A DNA stretch of 33,827 nucleotides. Origin: a bacterium 1xD8-48. GTDB taxonomy: Bacteria; Bacillota; Clostridia; Lachnospirales; Lachnospiraceae. This document shows, piece by piece, positions 7,846 through 16,234 of the stretch. The translations under genes were made by a program, and so were the position numbers. Position 1 is the first letter of the stretch; each line of letters begins with the position of its first letter. Location: positions 1-33,827 of the forward strand of contig QZDS01000043.1 in NCBI GenBank assembly GCA_009917455.1, read 5' to 3'. The notes below the pieces were generated by a model. That model was given only the letters and a program-made list of their open reading frames with translations. It ran no database searches and was not told the DNA's origin.

Positions 7846-8837
7846 TGCCAAGAGGCGTCAATCAGAAGATGAAGCTGTTATATCTTCTTAAAATATTGAG
7901 TGAAAATACCGACGAGGCGCATCCCCTTTCCACACAGGAGCTGATTGCGCGGCTGTCTTCCTGCGGAATCCCGGCGGAGCGGAAAAGCATTTACGATGAC
8001 ATTGAATGCTTAAACTTATTCGGATACGATATTGTTTATGTAAAGGCGCACAAAGGCGGCGGTTATTATATGGCCGGCAGGGAGTTTGAGATGCCGGAAC
8101 TAAAGCTCCTTGTGGACGCCGTACAGGCTTCCCGGTTTATCACGTTGAAAAAGTCGCGGCAGCTGATTTCCAAGATAGAGAAGCTGGCAGGCCCGTATGA
8201 GGGGAAGCAGCTTCAAAGGCAGGTTTTTGTGGCCGGAAGGGTAAAGACGGACAACGAGAGTATCTACTATAACGTAGATATGGTACATAAGGCCATACAG
8301 GATAACGCGCCCATCACCTTTACCTATCTTGTGTGGAATATGAAAAGGGAGCTGGTTCCCAGGCATCAGGGGAAACGGTATCATGTCAGTCCTTGGGCGC
8401 TTACCTGGAAGGATGAGAATTATTATCTGGTGGCATACGACGACGAGGAAGAAAAAATCAAGCATTTCCGGGTGGATAAAATGAGCCGCATAAAAGAGCA
8501 GGAAGGGGAAGAACGCAAAGGCGCGGAATCCTTTGAAAGGTTTGACATTGCGGAATATACCAACAGAACCTTCGGCATGTTCGGCGGCGAGACGGAGACC
8601 GTGACTTTACGTCTCCCGGAGAGTATGATTGGAATCGTGCTCGACCGCTTTGGAAGGGAAATCAGCATACGGAAGCTGGAGGAGGGCGTTGCCAGCGTGA
8701 AAATCAGGGTGGCTGTCAGTATGCAGTTCTACGGCTGGCTGACCGGCCTTGGACGGGAGGTCCGTATCCTGACTCCCGAATATGTAAAAAAGGGATACGC
8801 CGACTATCTCGGAGAGATTATTCGGAATTATTCTTAA
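7845..8837 (+). CDS. WYL-domain transcriptional regulator (YafY-like)
   Basis: A 330-residue protein. The N-terminus (about 5-75) is a DeoR-type winged helix: a KMKLLYLLKIL opening, then RKSIYDDIECLNLFGYDI, the usual recognition-helix and wing region. The middle (about 135-215) is a WYL domain with HVSPWALTWKDENYYLVAY and a following FRVDKM. A C-terminal extension (about 235-330) matches the WCX region. WYL domains bind ligands, often nucleic-acid-related. ATG 7845 overlaps the nucleotidase TAA by one base, so the two are translated together and the regulator may control its own operon. No operator is visible. Confidence 0.85.
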   Translation: MPRGVNQKMKLLYLLKILSENTDEAHPLSTQELIARLSSCGIPAERKSIYDDIECLNLFGYDIVYVKAHKGGGYYMAGREFEMPELKLLVDAVQASRFITLKKSRQLISKIEKLAGPYEGKQLQRQVFVAGRVKTDNESIYYNVDMVHKAIQDNAPITFTYLVWNMKRELVPRHQGKRYHVSPWALTWKDENYYLVAYDDEEEKIKHFRVDKMSRIKEQEGEERKGAESFERFDIAEYTNRTFGMFGGETETVTLRLPESMIGIVLDRFGREISIRKLEEGVASVKIRVAVSMQFYGWLTGLGREVRILTPEYVKKGYADYLGEIIRNYS

Positions 8838-8921
8838 TATAGAACCCGGAATAAACAGTAAATGTCTGTACAGAAAGCGTACTGGAAAGACATTTGCGGA
8901 GCAGGAACAGGAGAATTAAAA

Positions 8922-10100
8922 ATGACTTTAAAGGTTGCAGACAGAATGAAGGATTTCGAAGAGGGAATCTTTCAGGTATTAAACGAAAAAAAAGAAGAAG
9001 TGGAGAAAAGCGGAAGAAAGGTGTACAACCTTTCCGTGGGAACGCCGGATTTTCCCACGGAGCCTCATGTGATAGAGGCCGTGGTGGAGGCTGCGAAAAA
9101 GCCCGCCAACTACAAATACGCGCTGAAAATGCTTCCCGAGCTTACACAGGCGGTAATTAACCGCTTTGAGAAGCGTTATCATGTCACCTTAAACGAAAGG
9201 GAAATCACAGACGTTTACGGCTCGCAGGAGGGAATCACCCATATCGGGATGTCTCTTTGCAACCCGGGCGATATTGTGCTTGTGCCCGACCCGGGCTATC
9301 CGGTCTTTTCCATAGGTCCCGCCCTTGCAATGGCGGATGTGAGAACCTATGAGCTTCGTCCTGAAAACAATTATCTCCCCGACTTAAAGGCAATTGACGA
9401 GGAGACCTGTAAAAAGACAAAATTTATTATGGTTTCCTATCCTTTAAACCCTATCTGCAAGCTTGCGCCGGACAGCTTTTACGAAGAACTGATTGCCTGG
9501 GCGCAGGCCCATGACATTATTATTGTCCACGATAACGCCTACTCCGATATCATTTACGACGGCCATGTGGGGAAATCCATTTTGCAGTTTGAGGGCGCAA
9601 AGGAGAACTGTGTGGAATTTTATTCTCTTTCCAAGAGCTTTGATTATACCGGCGCAAGAGCGGGCTTCCTTGTGGGAAACGAATATCTGGTGCAGAATTT
9701 CAAGAAGCTCCGCTCGCAGATTGATTACGGAACCTTTCTCCCGGTGCAGTACGGCGCAATTGCCGCTCTAAACGGACCCGACGACGGGGTAAGGGAGCGC
9801 TGCGCGGAGTATCAGAAGCGGCGCGACGCCCTTTGCGGCGGCCTTAGGAAAATCGGCTGGAATATTCCCGACAGCGAGGGAACCATGTTCGCATGGGGAA
9901 AAATCCCTGACGGGTATTCCGACGATGTTTCTTTTGTGATGGAGCTTCTGGAAAAATCCGGCTTTTTATGCACGCCGGGAAGCAGCTTCGGAAAGCTGGG
10001 GAAGGGGTATGTGCGGTTTGCCCTTACCCTTCCGGCGGAGGAAATCGAGGAGGCTGTGGCGGCTGTGGCAAAGTCGGGGATGATTCATTCGCACAAATAA
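8922..10100 (+). CDS. PLP-dependent class I/II aminotransferase
   Basis: A 392-residue fold-type I aminotransferase. NLSVGTPDFPT (36-46) is the substrate-binding N-terminal arm, DNAYSD (204-209) provides the PLP-pyridine Asp and the Tyr, SLSKS (235-239) has the Schiff-base Lys238, and GARAGF holds the phosphate-binding Arg. ATG 8922 is chosen because AACAGGAG lies about 8 nt before it; the upstream ATG at 8862 lacks one. The length and the SVGTPDFPT style resemble LL-diaminopimelate or aspartate/aromatic aminotransferases. The amino acid substrate cannot be decided from sequence alone. It follows the WYL gene after 84 nt with no terminator, so co-transcription is possible. Confidence 0.85.
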   Translation: MTLKVADRMKDFEEGIFQVLNEKKEEVEKSGRKVYNLSVGTPDFPTEPHVIEAVVEAAKKPANYKYALKMLPELTQAVINRFEKRYHVTLNEREITDVYGSQEGITHIGMSLCNPGDIVLVPDPGYPVFSIGPALAMADVRTYELRPENNYLPDLKAIDEETCKKTKFIMVSYPLNPICKLAPDSFYEELIAWAQAHDIIIVHDNAYSDIIYDGHVGKSILQFEGAKENCVEFYSLSKSFDYTGARAGFLVGNEYLVQNFKKLRSQIDYGTFLPVQYGAIAALNGPDDGVRERCAEYQKRRDALCGGLRKIGWNIPDSEGTMFAWGKIPDGYSDDVSFVMELLEKSGFLCTPGSSFGKLGKGYVRFALTLPAEEIEEAVAAVAKSGMIHSHK

Positions 10101-10174
10101 AAGAAAATTATGGTACGGAATACTGTATTGCAAAAGCCGAAAAAAATCCCCGGAAAAATATAGCAGCTTTTGTA

Positions 10175-10203
10175 TTGACAGCATGGCCGGATTTTATTAT
10201 ACT
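10175..10203 (+). promoter_or_regulatory. Strong sigma-A promoter of nrdD
   Basis: TTGACA (10175-10180), a 17-nt spacer, then TATACT (10198-10203). The -35 matches consensus exactly and the -10 differs at one base. It lies about 105 nt upstream of the nrdD start and directly upstream of the NrdR-like boxes. Confidence 0.85.
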
Positions 10204-10211
10204 GGATATCA

Positions 10212-10257
10212 CTACTATATATAGATTTACTTCTGCTTTGTCTACCAGATTTGGTAT
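10212..10257 (+). promoter_or_regulatory. Tandem NrdR-box-like operator
   Basis: Box 1 has the perfect 10-bp palindrome CTATATATAG (10215-10224), identical to the core CWATATATWG of NrdR boxes. Box 2 is the dyad TACCAGATTTGGTA (10243-10256). The two centres are 30 bp apart, about three helical turns, as expected for cooperative binding. They begin about 9 nt after the -10, so bound repressor would block initiation or clearance. Box 2 is a weaker match than box 1. nrdR itself is not in this window. Confidence 0.7.
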
Positions 10258-10308
10258 TTCGTCAACAATTACCAGGTGGGGAGACGCAGAAAGAACGGGG
10301 GAAAGCAA

Positions 10309-12486
10309 ATGAACGACGTGCAGGAAGATACTGCAAAATACAGCGAATTATTTCAGCCAAAGAAGGCAATTAAGGTGATTAAAAAGGACGGGAGTCTGGA
10401 GGCTTTTAACGTCCAGAAGGTAATCGACGCTGTAGGGAAAAGCGCTTACAGGGCGCTTACCAGGTTTACGGAAGAGGAAAAGGAGCATATCTGCAAATTT
10501 GTTATTGAAAAGGTGGATGAGATGGGAGCTGACAGGATTCCGATCCCCATTATGCACAATATTGTGGAGAGCGCTCTTGAGGAAATCAAGCCCATTGTGG
10601 CGAAAAGCTATCGGGACTACCGGAATTATAAACAGGATTTCGTGCGTATGATGGACGATGTCTATAAGAAAAGCCAGTCTATCATGTATGTGGGGGACAA
10701 GGAAAATGCCAATACCGACAGCGCCCTTGTATCCACAAAGAGAAGCCTTATTTTTAATCAGTTCAATAAGGAGCTGTACCAGAAGTTTTTTATGACGGTG
10801 GAGGAAATCCAGGCCTGCCGGGACGGTTACATTTATGTCCATGACATGTCTGCAAGGCGGGATACCATGAACTGCTGCCTGTTCGATGTGGCTAACGTGC
10901 TTACCGGCGGCTTTGAGATGGGAAATATCTGGTATAACGAGCCTAAGACGCTGGACGTGGCTTTCGACGTAATCGGCGATATTGTCTTAAGCGCCGCCAG
11001 CCAGCAGTACGGCGGCTTTACCGTACCGGAGGTGGACAAGATTTTAGAGCCTTATGCGGAAAAGACTTACCTGAGAAGCCTTGAAAGGTACCGCGGCTTC
11101 GGCATTGACGAAGAGCGGGCAAACGCCGAGGCTCTTGAGGATGTGAAGCGTGAGTTTGAACAGGGCTTCCAGGGATGGGAGTATAAGTTTAACACTGTGG
11201 CGTCCAGCCGCGGAGATTATCCTTTTATCACGGTGACGGCGGGAATTGGAAGGAGCCGTTTTGCAAAGCTTGCCACCATTTCCCTTTTGAATGTGCGGAG
11301 AGAGGGACAGGGCAAAAAGGGCTGCAGGAAGCCCGTCCTTTTCCCGAAGATTGTATTTTTATATGATGAAAATCTTCACGGCCCGGGCGGAGCGCTTGAA
11401 GATGTTTTTGAGGCGGGCGTGGAATGCTCCGCAAAAACCATGTATCCCGACTGGCTTTCCTTAACAGGCAAGGGCTATATTGCCAGCATGTACAGGCAGT
11501 ACGGAAAGGTGATTTCCCCTATGGGCTGCCGGGCTTTTCTTTCTCCCTGGTATGAAAGGGGCGGAATGCATCCGGCGGACGATACAGATAAGCCTGTTTT
11601 TGTGGGAAGGTTCAATATCGGAGCGGTGTCCCTGCATCTGCCCATGATTCTGGCAAAGGCAAGGCAGGAAAGCCGGGATTTTTATGAGGTTCTGGATTAT
11701 TATCTGAATTTAATCCGTCAGCTTCATATCAGAACATACGCTTATCTGGGAGAAATGCGGGCATCCACCAATCCCTTAGCTTACTGCGAGGGCGGTTTTC
11801 TGGGAGGAAATTTAAAGCTTTCCGACAAAATCAAGCCCATTTTAAAGACTGCCACGGCCAGCTTCGGCATCACGGCTTTCAATGAACTTCAGGAGCTTTA
11901 TAACGGCAAATCCCTTGTGGAAGACGGAAAGTTTGCCCTTGAGGTGCTTGAGCATATCAACCAGAAAATCACGGAATTCAAGGAGGAGGACGGAAACCTG
12001 TACGCCATTTATGGAACCCCTGCCGAGAGCCTGTGCGGGCTTCAGGTAAAGCAGTTCCGCGCCAAATACGGCATTGTGGAAGGCGTTTCCGACAGGGAAT
12101 ATGTGTCCAACAGCTTTCACTGTCATGTATCCGAGGATATTACGCCCATTGAAAAACAGGATTTGGAATACCGTTTCTGGGAGCTTTCCAACGGCGGGAA
12201 GATACAGTATGTGAAATATCCTATTGATTATAATAAAGAAGCAATCAAGACCTTAATCCGCAGAGCCATGGATATGGGCTTTTATGAGGGTGTCAATTTA
12301 TCGCTGGCATATTGCGACGACTGCGGCCATCAGGAGCTGGAAATGGATGTGTGCCCCGTGTGCGGAAGCAGCAATCTCACAAAGATTGAGCGCATGAACG
12401 GTTATCTTTCCTATTCCAGAGTCCATGGGGATACCAGATTGAATGAGGCCAAAATGGCGGAAATAGCGGAAAGAAAGAGCATGTAG
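10309..12486 (+). CDS. nrdD: Anaerobic (class III) ribonucleoside-triphosphate reductase
   Basis: A 725-residue protein. The N-terminus is an ATP-cone allosteric domain (KKDGSLEAFNVQKVIDAV, about 25-42). The catalytic barrel follows, and near the end come four zinc ligands Cys669, Cys672, Cys682 and Cys685 (CDDC and CPVC) and the glycyl-radical site RMNGY with Gly698. It reduces NTPs to dNTPs without oxygen, using a radical installed by NrdG. ATG 10309 is chosen because the preceding GGGGGAAAG gives a ribosome site 4-9 nt away; the upstream ATG at 10276 does not. It is the first gene of an nrdD-nrdG-dUTPase unit under the promoter and NrdR-like boxes just upstream. Confidence 0.96.
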   Translation: MNDVQEDTAKYSELFQPKKAIKVIKKDGSLEAFNVQKVIDAVGKSAYRALTRFTEEEKEHICKFVIEKVDEMGADRIPIPIMHNIVESALEEIKPIVAKSYRDYRNYKQDFVRMMDDVYKKSQSIMYVGDKENANTDSALVSTKRSLIFNQFNKELYQKFFMTVEEIQACRDGYIYVHDMSARRDTMNCCLFDVANVLTGGFEMGNIWYNEPKTLDVAFDVIGDIVLSAASQQYGGFTVPEVDKILEPYAEKTYLRSLERYRGFGIDEERANAEALEDVKREFEQGFQGWEYKFNTVASSRGDYPFITVTAGIGRSRFAKLATISLLNVRREGQGKKGCRKPVLFPKIVFLYDENLHGPGGALEDVFEAGVECSAKTMYPDWLSLTGKGYIASMYRQYGKVISPMGCRAFLSPWYERGGMHPADDTDKPVFVGRFNIGAVSLHLPMILAKARQESRDFYEVLDYYLNLIRQLHIRTYAYLGEMRASTNPLAYCEGGFLGGNLKLSDKIKPILKTATASFGITAFNELQELYNGKSLVEDGKFALEVLEHINQKITEFKEEDGNLYAIYGTPAESLCGLQVKQFRAKYGIVEGVSDREYVSNSFHCHVSEDITPIEKQDLEYRFWELSNGGKIQYVKYPIDYNKEAIKTLIRRAMDMGFYEGVNLSLAYCDDCGHQELEMDVCPVCGSSNLTKIERMNGYLSYSRVHGDTRLNEAKMAEIAERKSM

Positions 12487-12497
12487 GAAGTGAAAAT

Positions 12498-13007
12498 ATG
12501 AGATATCACAATATCACAAAGGACGATATGTTAAACGGCGACGGCCTTCGGGTAGTGCTTTGGGTATCCGGTTGCTCCCATTGCTGTAAATCCTGCCACA
12601 ATCCCATTACATGGGACCCGGCGGGAGGGCTTTACTTTGACGAAAGCGCGCGGCAGGAGATTTTTGAACAGCTTGACAAGCCTTATATTTCCGGAATCAC
12701 CTTTTCCGGGGGCGACCCGCTTCATTCGGCGAACCGGTCCGATGTGCGGAGGTTTATGAAGGAGATCAGGGAGAAATACCCGAATAAAACCGTCTGGCTG
12801 TACACAGGGGATGTGTGGGAAAATGTCTGCGACGATATTATGATGCAGTATGTTGATGTTCTGGTTGACGGAGAGTTTCAGGCGGATAAAAAGGACTCCC
12901 GGCTTCTCTGGAAGGGAAGCCGTAACCAGAGAGTAATCGACGTACAGAAAACGCTGAAACAGACAAATATCTTCCAGCCGGTGCTGCATTGCGGCGATTA
13001 CGCATAG
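12498..13007 (+). CDS. nrdG: Anaerobic RNR-activating radical SAM protein
   Basis: Encodes 169 residues. CSHCCKSCHNP starts at residue 26; the CX3CX2C cluster ligands are Cys26, Cys30 and Cys33, with an extra Cys29 inside the motif. TFSGGDP (about 73-79) is the GGE-like SAM-binding segment. The enzyme uses a 4Fe-4S cluster and S-adenosylmethionine to make the glycyl radical on NrdD. It starts 11 nt after the nrdD stop with GGAAGTG as ribosome site, so the pair is an operon. Confidence 0.95.
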   Translation: MRYHNITKDDMLNGDGLRVVLWVSGCSHCCKSCHNPITWDPAGGLYFDESARQEIFEQLDKPYISGITFSGGDPLHSANRSDVRRFMKEIREKYPNKTVWLYTGDVWENVCDDIMMQYVDVLVDGEFQADKKDSRLLWKGSRNQRVIDVQKTLKQTNIFQPVLHCGDYA

Positions 13008-13020
13008 AGAACAGGAGTGC

Positions 13021-13461
13021 ATGATGACAGAAACCATCGAGATAAAATATTTTACGGATAAAATTGAAAAACTGACTTATATTGACGGAAAATCCGACTG
13101 GATTGACCTTCGGGCGGCGGAGGACGTAAGCCTTAAACAGGGAGAGTTCCGCCTGATTCCTCTGGGGGTGGCCATGAAACTGCCGGCGGGCTATGAAGCG
13201 CATATCGTGCCGAGAAGCTCCACCTTCAAAAATTTCGGCATTATCCAGACCAATCATCAGGGGGTAGTAGACGGTTCCTACTGCGGAGACAACGACCAGT
13301 GGTTCATGCCGGTTTATGCTGTGAGAGATACGCAGATAGCCTTAAATGACAGAATCTGTCAGTTCAGAATTGTGGAGAATCAGCCCAAAATTCTGTTTAA
13401 GGAAGTCTCCTCTCTTTCGGGAGCCGACAGAGGCGGTTTCGGAAGCACCGGAAAACAATGA
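13021..13461 (+). CDS. dut: dUTP diphosphatase-like protein
   Basis: Encodes 146 residues, the usual length of a trimeric dUTPase. Motif 1 is DLRAA (about 36-40), motif 2 PRSSTFKNFG (about 64-73), motif 3 GVVDGSYCGDN (about 81-91), motif 4 RICQFRI (about 115-121) and motif 5 GADRGGFGSTGK at the C-terminus. Motif 3 departs from the textbook GVIDxDYRGE: the second Asp is Ser and Arg is Cys, as in a clostridial subgroup I recall; substrate preference is therefore less certain. AGGAG (13013-13017) is 3 nt from ATG 13021 and 6 nt from ATG 13024, so translation may begin at the second Met. It lies 13 nt after nrdG, which fits a role in supplying dUMP and keeping dUTP low alongside dNTP synthesis. 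Confidence 0.85.
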   Translation: MMTETIEIKYFTDKIEKLTYIDGKSDWIDLRAAEDVSLKQGEFRLIPLGVAMKLPAGYEAHIVPRSSTFKNFGIIQTNHQGVVDGSYCGDNDQWFMPVYAVRDTQIALNDRICQFRIVENQPKILFKEVSSLSGADRGGFGSTGKQ

Positions 13462-13474
13462 TGTAGATTTATCT

Positions 13475-13504
13475 GTATAAAATAACTCCTTTTGCCGCAT
13501 AATG
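13475..13504 (+). promoter_or_regulatory. Candidate forespore sigma-G-type promoter
   Basis: GTATA (13475-13479), an 18-nt spacer and CATAATG (13498-13504) match the sigma-G pattern (GHATR, 17-18 nt, CATWHTA) apart from the last base. It precedes a spore germination gene, a typical sigma-G target. The predicted transcript would begin near 13512, inside the loop of the hairpin described separately. Confidence 0.5.
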
Positions 13505-13540
13505 AACAAAAATGTATTATGTGAGCGGAAGGAGTTTTTT
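13484..13540 (+). terminator. Terminator-like hairpin that contains the next gene's RBS
   Basis: AACTCCTT (13484-13491) pairs with AAGGAGTT (13529-13536). CCGC (13495-13498) pairs with GCGG (13525-13528), and ATAAT (13499-13503) with ATTAT (13516-13520), separated by small bulges. A run of six T (13535-13540) follows the stem. This should end nrdD-nrdG-dut transcripts. The descending arm is also the AAGGAG ribosome site of the germination gene starting at 13541. Confidence 0.75.
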
Positions 13541-14974
13541 ATGAATAATGCAAGCACAGATAAGAAAAAGATGAGCACCTCCCTTTCGGAAAATATGAAT
13601 TATCTGAATAAATTTCTGTCGGTGGATACAAATTTTGACGTTGTGTACCGGGTGATAAGAATCGGCGGGCGGGAAGCATGCATGTACTTTATCGACGGCT
13701 TCTGCAAGGATGAAATGATGCAGAAAATGCTTCAGTATTTTCTTGACCTCAAGGAAGATGAAATGCCCGCTACGGCCCACGAAATGTCAAAATCCAATCT
13801 CCCCTATGTAGAGGTTGATCTGCATGATGAGTGGGCGCAAATTACCTATTTTATCATGTCCGGCGTATTTGCGCTGTTTATTGACGGGTATGACAAGTGC
13901 CTTCTGATTGACTCAAGAACTTATCCCTCCCGCGGGGTGGAAGAACCTGAAAAGGATAAGGTGCTTCGGGGTTCCAAGGACGGATTTGTGGAAACCATTG
14001 TTTTTAATACGGCTCTGATAAGAAGAAGAATCAGAAGCGAACAGCTCTGCATGGAGATGCTTCATGCAGGCAACAGCTCCCAGACCGACATTGTGCTGTG
14101 CTACATGGACGACAGGGTGGACCATGCCTTTCTGGAGAAAATAAAAACCAGGATTAACGAAATTCAGGTTGACGCACTTACCATGAATCAGGAAAGCCTC
14201 GCGGAATGCCTTTATAAAAAGAAATGGTACAATCCTTTCCCGAAATTCAAATTCACGGAAAGACCGGACACCGCCGCCGCCCAGATTCTGGAAGGAGATA
14301 TCGTCATTCTTGTTGATAATTCTCCCTCGGCAATGATTACGCCGACCTCCATCTTTGATATCGTGGAAGAAGCGGACGATTATTATTTTCCGCCTATTAC
14401 CGGCACCTACCTGCGCCTTTCCAGATTCCTCATTGCAATCATCACATATATTATGACGCCTACCTTTTTGCTTCTCATGCAAAGGCCGGAGTGGATTCCG
14501 GCGGGCTTTGAATTTATCAAGGTCAAGGACGCAACCAATATTCCGCTGATTTGGCAGTTCCTGATTCTGGAGCTGGCCATCGACGGGCTTCGTCTTGCGG
14601 CGGTAAATACGCCTAATATGCTGAGCACACCTTTAAGCGTGATGGCCGCGCTGGTGCTGGGGGAATTTTCGGTAAACAGCGGGTGGTTCAACAGCGAGGT
14701 CATGCTCTATATGGCGTTTGTAGCCATTGCCAATTATACCCAGGCCAGCTATGAGCTCAGCTACGCCATTAAATTTATGAGAATTATCAATCTGATTCTG
14801 ACAGCAATCTTTGGATTGTGGGGATATATTGCGGCAATCATTCTGCTTCTTGCGGCTATTGCGACAAACCGTACCGTGTCCGGCAAGAGCTATATCTATC
14901 CGCTGATTCCGTTTAACTTAAAGCAGCTTTCGAAAAGACTTTTCAGATATCGGCTGCCGGGGTCACGGGAATAA
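13541..14974 (+). CDS. GerA/SpoVAF-family spore germination protein
   Basis: A 477-residue protein. The soluble N-terminal half carries RTYPSRGVEEPEKDKVLRGS (about 128-147) and GFVETIVFNTALIRRRIR (about 150-167), hallmark sequences of GerA/SpoVAF A-type subunits. The C-terminal part (about 290-450) has several hydrophobic segments that would span the inner spore membrane. The opening third reads more like SpoVAF than like nutrient-specific GerAA. No B or C subunit genes follow, so it is a stand-alone copy. AAGGAG 6 nt before ATG 13541 fixes the start; it is buried in a hairpin on read-through RNA. Expression in the forespore is inferred from the sigma-G-like promoter upstream. Confidence 0.88.
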   Translation: MNNASTDKKKMSTSLSENMNYLNKFLSVDTNFDVVYRVIRIGGREACMYFIDGFCKDEMMQKMLQYFLDLKEDEMPATAHEMSKSNLPYVEVDLHDEWAQITYFIMSGVFALFIDGYDKCLLIDSRTYPSRGVEEPEKDKVLRGSKDGFVETIVFNTALIRRRIRSEQLCMEMLHAGNSSQTDIVLCYMDDRVDHAFLEKIKTRINEIQVDALTMNQESLAECLYKKKWYNPFPKFKFTERPDTAAAQILEGDIVILVDNSPSAMITPTSIFDIVEEADDYYFPPITGTYLRLSRFLIAIITYIMTPTFLLLMQRPEWIPAGFEFIKVKDATNIPLIWQFLILELAIDGLRLAAVNTPNMLSTPLSVMAALVLGEFSVNSGWFNSEVMLYMAFVAIANYTQASYELSYAIKFMRIINLILTAIFGLWGYIAAIILLLAAIATNRTVSGKSYIYPLIPFNLKQLSKRLFRYRLPGSRE

Positions 14975-14991
14975 GAGCGGTAAATTGGGGC

Positions 14992-15035
14992 GCGGGCAAA
15001 GAGATGGGTCAGCAGACATCTCTTTGCCCGCTTTT
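14992..15035 (+). terminator. Strong intrinsic terminator
   Basis: GCGGGCAAAGAGATG (14992-15006) and CATCTCTTTGCCCGC (15017-15031) form a perfect 15-bp stem with a 10-nt loop, followed by TTTT. It lies just after the germination gene stop. Confidence 0.93.
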
Positions 15036-15072
15036 GCCGATATCATTCTGCAAAGTCTATCAAAAATTGTAG

Positions 15073-15101
15073 TGGACATTTGACCGGTATTATTTTAGAA
15101 T
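15073..15101 (+). promoter_or_regulatory. Candidate sigma-A promoter of the zinc-ribbon operon
   Basis: TGGACA (15073-15078), 17 nt, TAGAAT (15096-15101). Each hexamer differs from consensus at one position. It lies between the upstream terminator and the next gene. Confidence 0.6.
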
Positions 15102-15147
15102 AGGAGTAAATAAATACATAGTGGGAAAGGGAGAACAGAGAAATACC

Positions 15148-15798
15148 ATGAACGAGGATAAGAAAACAATTTATTGCATACAGTGTGGCAGCGAAAACCC
15201 TGAGACGGCAAAATTCTGCAGTAATTGCGGGGCGAAGATTGAACAGCCGGCAAAGCCGCAGACAGAAGGGCTGTTTTCGGGAAGCGATACCCTGTCCGTA
15301 CAGCCGCCCGTATATGAAAAAATAACGGACGCAGAGGAAGAGCGGCCGACAAATCCCTATCAGGAAGAAATCAAGATTAATTATGAACCGGAAAACAATA
15401 ACTACGGCAGTAATTACGGAGGAAACAGCAGTTATGGTTCTTCCGGCGCTAATACGTATTATGACGGCGGACAATCCCAGTATTATTCCGCCGAACCAAA
15501 TACCATGAAAGAAGGCGGCGGTAATATCGGTTTTGCCATTGCATCAATGGTGTGCGGCATTCTTTCCCTGTTATGCTGCTGTCTTGATTTGTTCAGCCCG
15601 ATACTTGCCATTGCGGCGATTGTACTGGGAGTCATCACACTTTGCTTTAAGTATGACGGCAAGGGAATGGCGATTGCCGGTATTGCAACAGGCGGCGTTG
15701 CGCTGGTATTCCGGATTATCATCCTGATTATTGCGTTTGCCACCGGAACCACGGCTTACGAAGAATTCATGCGCGGGTTTATGGATGAATTCTATTAA
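15148..15798 (+). CDS. Zinc-ribbon protein with C-terminal membrane domain (DUF4190-like)
   Basis: Encodes 216 residues. An N-terminal zinc ribbon has ligands Cys10, Cys13, Cys24 and Cys27 (CIQCG and CSNCG). A low-complexity Tyr/Asn/Ser/Gly linker (about 84-115) follows, then a hydrophobic region with two or three helices (about 128-205) containing GIAIAGIATGG-like glycine-rich text, as in DUF4190 proteins. The topology is cytoplasmic ribbon plus membrane anchor; function is unknown for the family. The frame is open from GTG 15121, but the predicted transcript begins near 15108, so ATG 15148 is preferred; neither start has a well-placed ribosome site. Its end overlaps the next gene by 14 nt. 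Confidence 0.8.
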   Translation: MNEDKKTIYCIQCGSENPETAKFCSNCGAKIEQPAKPQTEGLFSGSDTLSVQPPVYEKITDAEEERPTNPYQEEIKINYEPENNNYGSNYGGNSSYGSSGANTYYDGGQSQYYSAEPNTMKEGGGNIGFAIASMVCGILSLLCCCLDLFSPILAIAAIVLGVITLCFKYDGKGMAIAGIATGGVALVFRIIILIIAFATGTTAYEEFMRGFMDEFY

Positions 15799-16216
15799 AA
15801 CCGACAGGAAATACCGCGCCGACGAGGTGTTTTATCAGATAGGAAAGGTTATCTGGCTTCCCTTTATCCTTGCAGGCTTCTGGTTTGCATATGAGGGCTA
15901 TAACAGATACGGAGAGCTGGCTCAGTGCGGCATAAAGAAAATCAGCGGCCTGCCATGCCCCGGATGCGGAGGAACAAGGGCCTTTTACTATCTGTTCCGC
16001 GGGGAACTGCTAAAAAGCTTTCGGCTGAATCCTGCAGTGATTTACGGAGTTGCGGCCTACTTACATTTTATGCTTCTGTATTTTTATCGGAAGCATAAAA
16101 GAGGCGGAGAGCAGCAAAAGGAGATTTATATACCGTACTATATGTATGCCGCTATTGCGGTAATTCTGGTTCAGTGGATGATAAAAATTGCGAGATTGAT
16201 TTTGTTAATTGTATAA
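15785..16216 (+). CDS. DUF2752 membrane protein
   Basis: Encodes 143 residues. LPCPGCGGTRAFYYLFRG (about 57-74) is the DUF2752 signature (CPxCGxTRA), followed by LLKSFRLNPAVI. Three hydrophobic segments are visible (about 22-38, 83-101 and 119-142). ATG 15785 overlaps the end of the zinc-ribbon gene, so the two are translationally coupled. The molecular role of DUF2752 is not established. The conserved Cys pair could bind metal or form a disulfide. Confidence 0.8.
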   Translation: MNSIKTDRKYRADEVFYQIGKVIWLPFILAGFWFAYEGYNRYGELAQCGIKKISGLPCPGCGGTRAFYYLFRGELLKSFRLNPAVIYGVAAYLHFMLLYFYRKHKRGGEQQKEIYIPYYMYAAIAVILVQWMIKIARLILLIV

Positions 16217-16234
16217 CCAGGGAGGAAATTTGAA

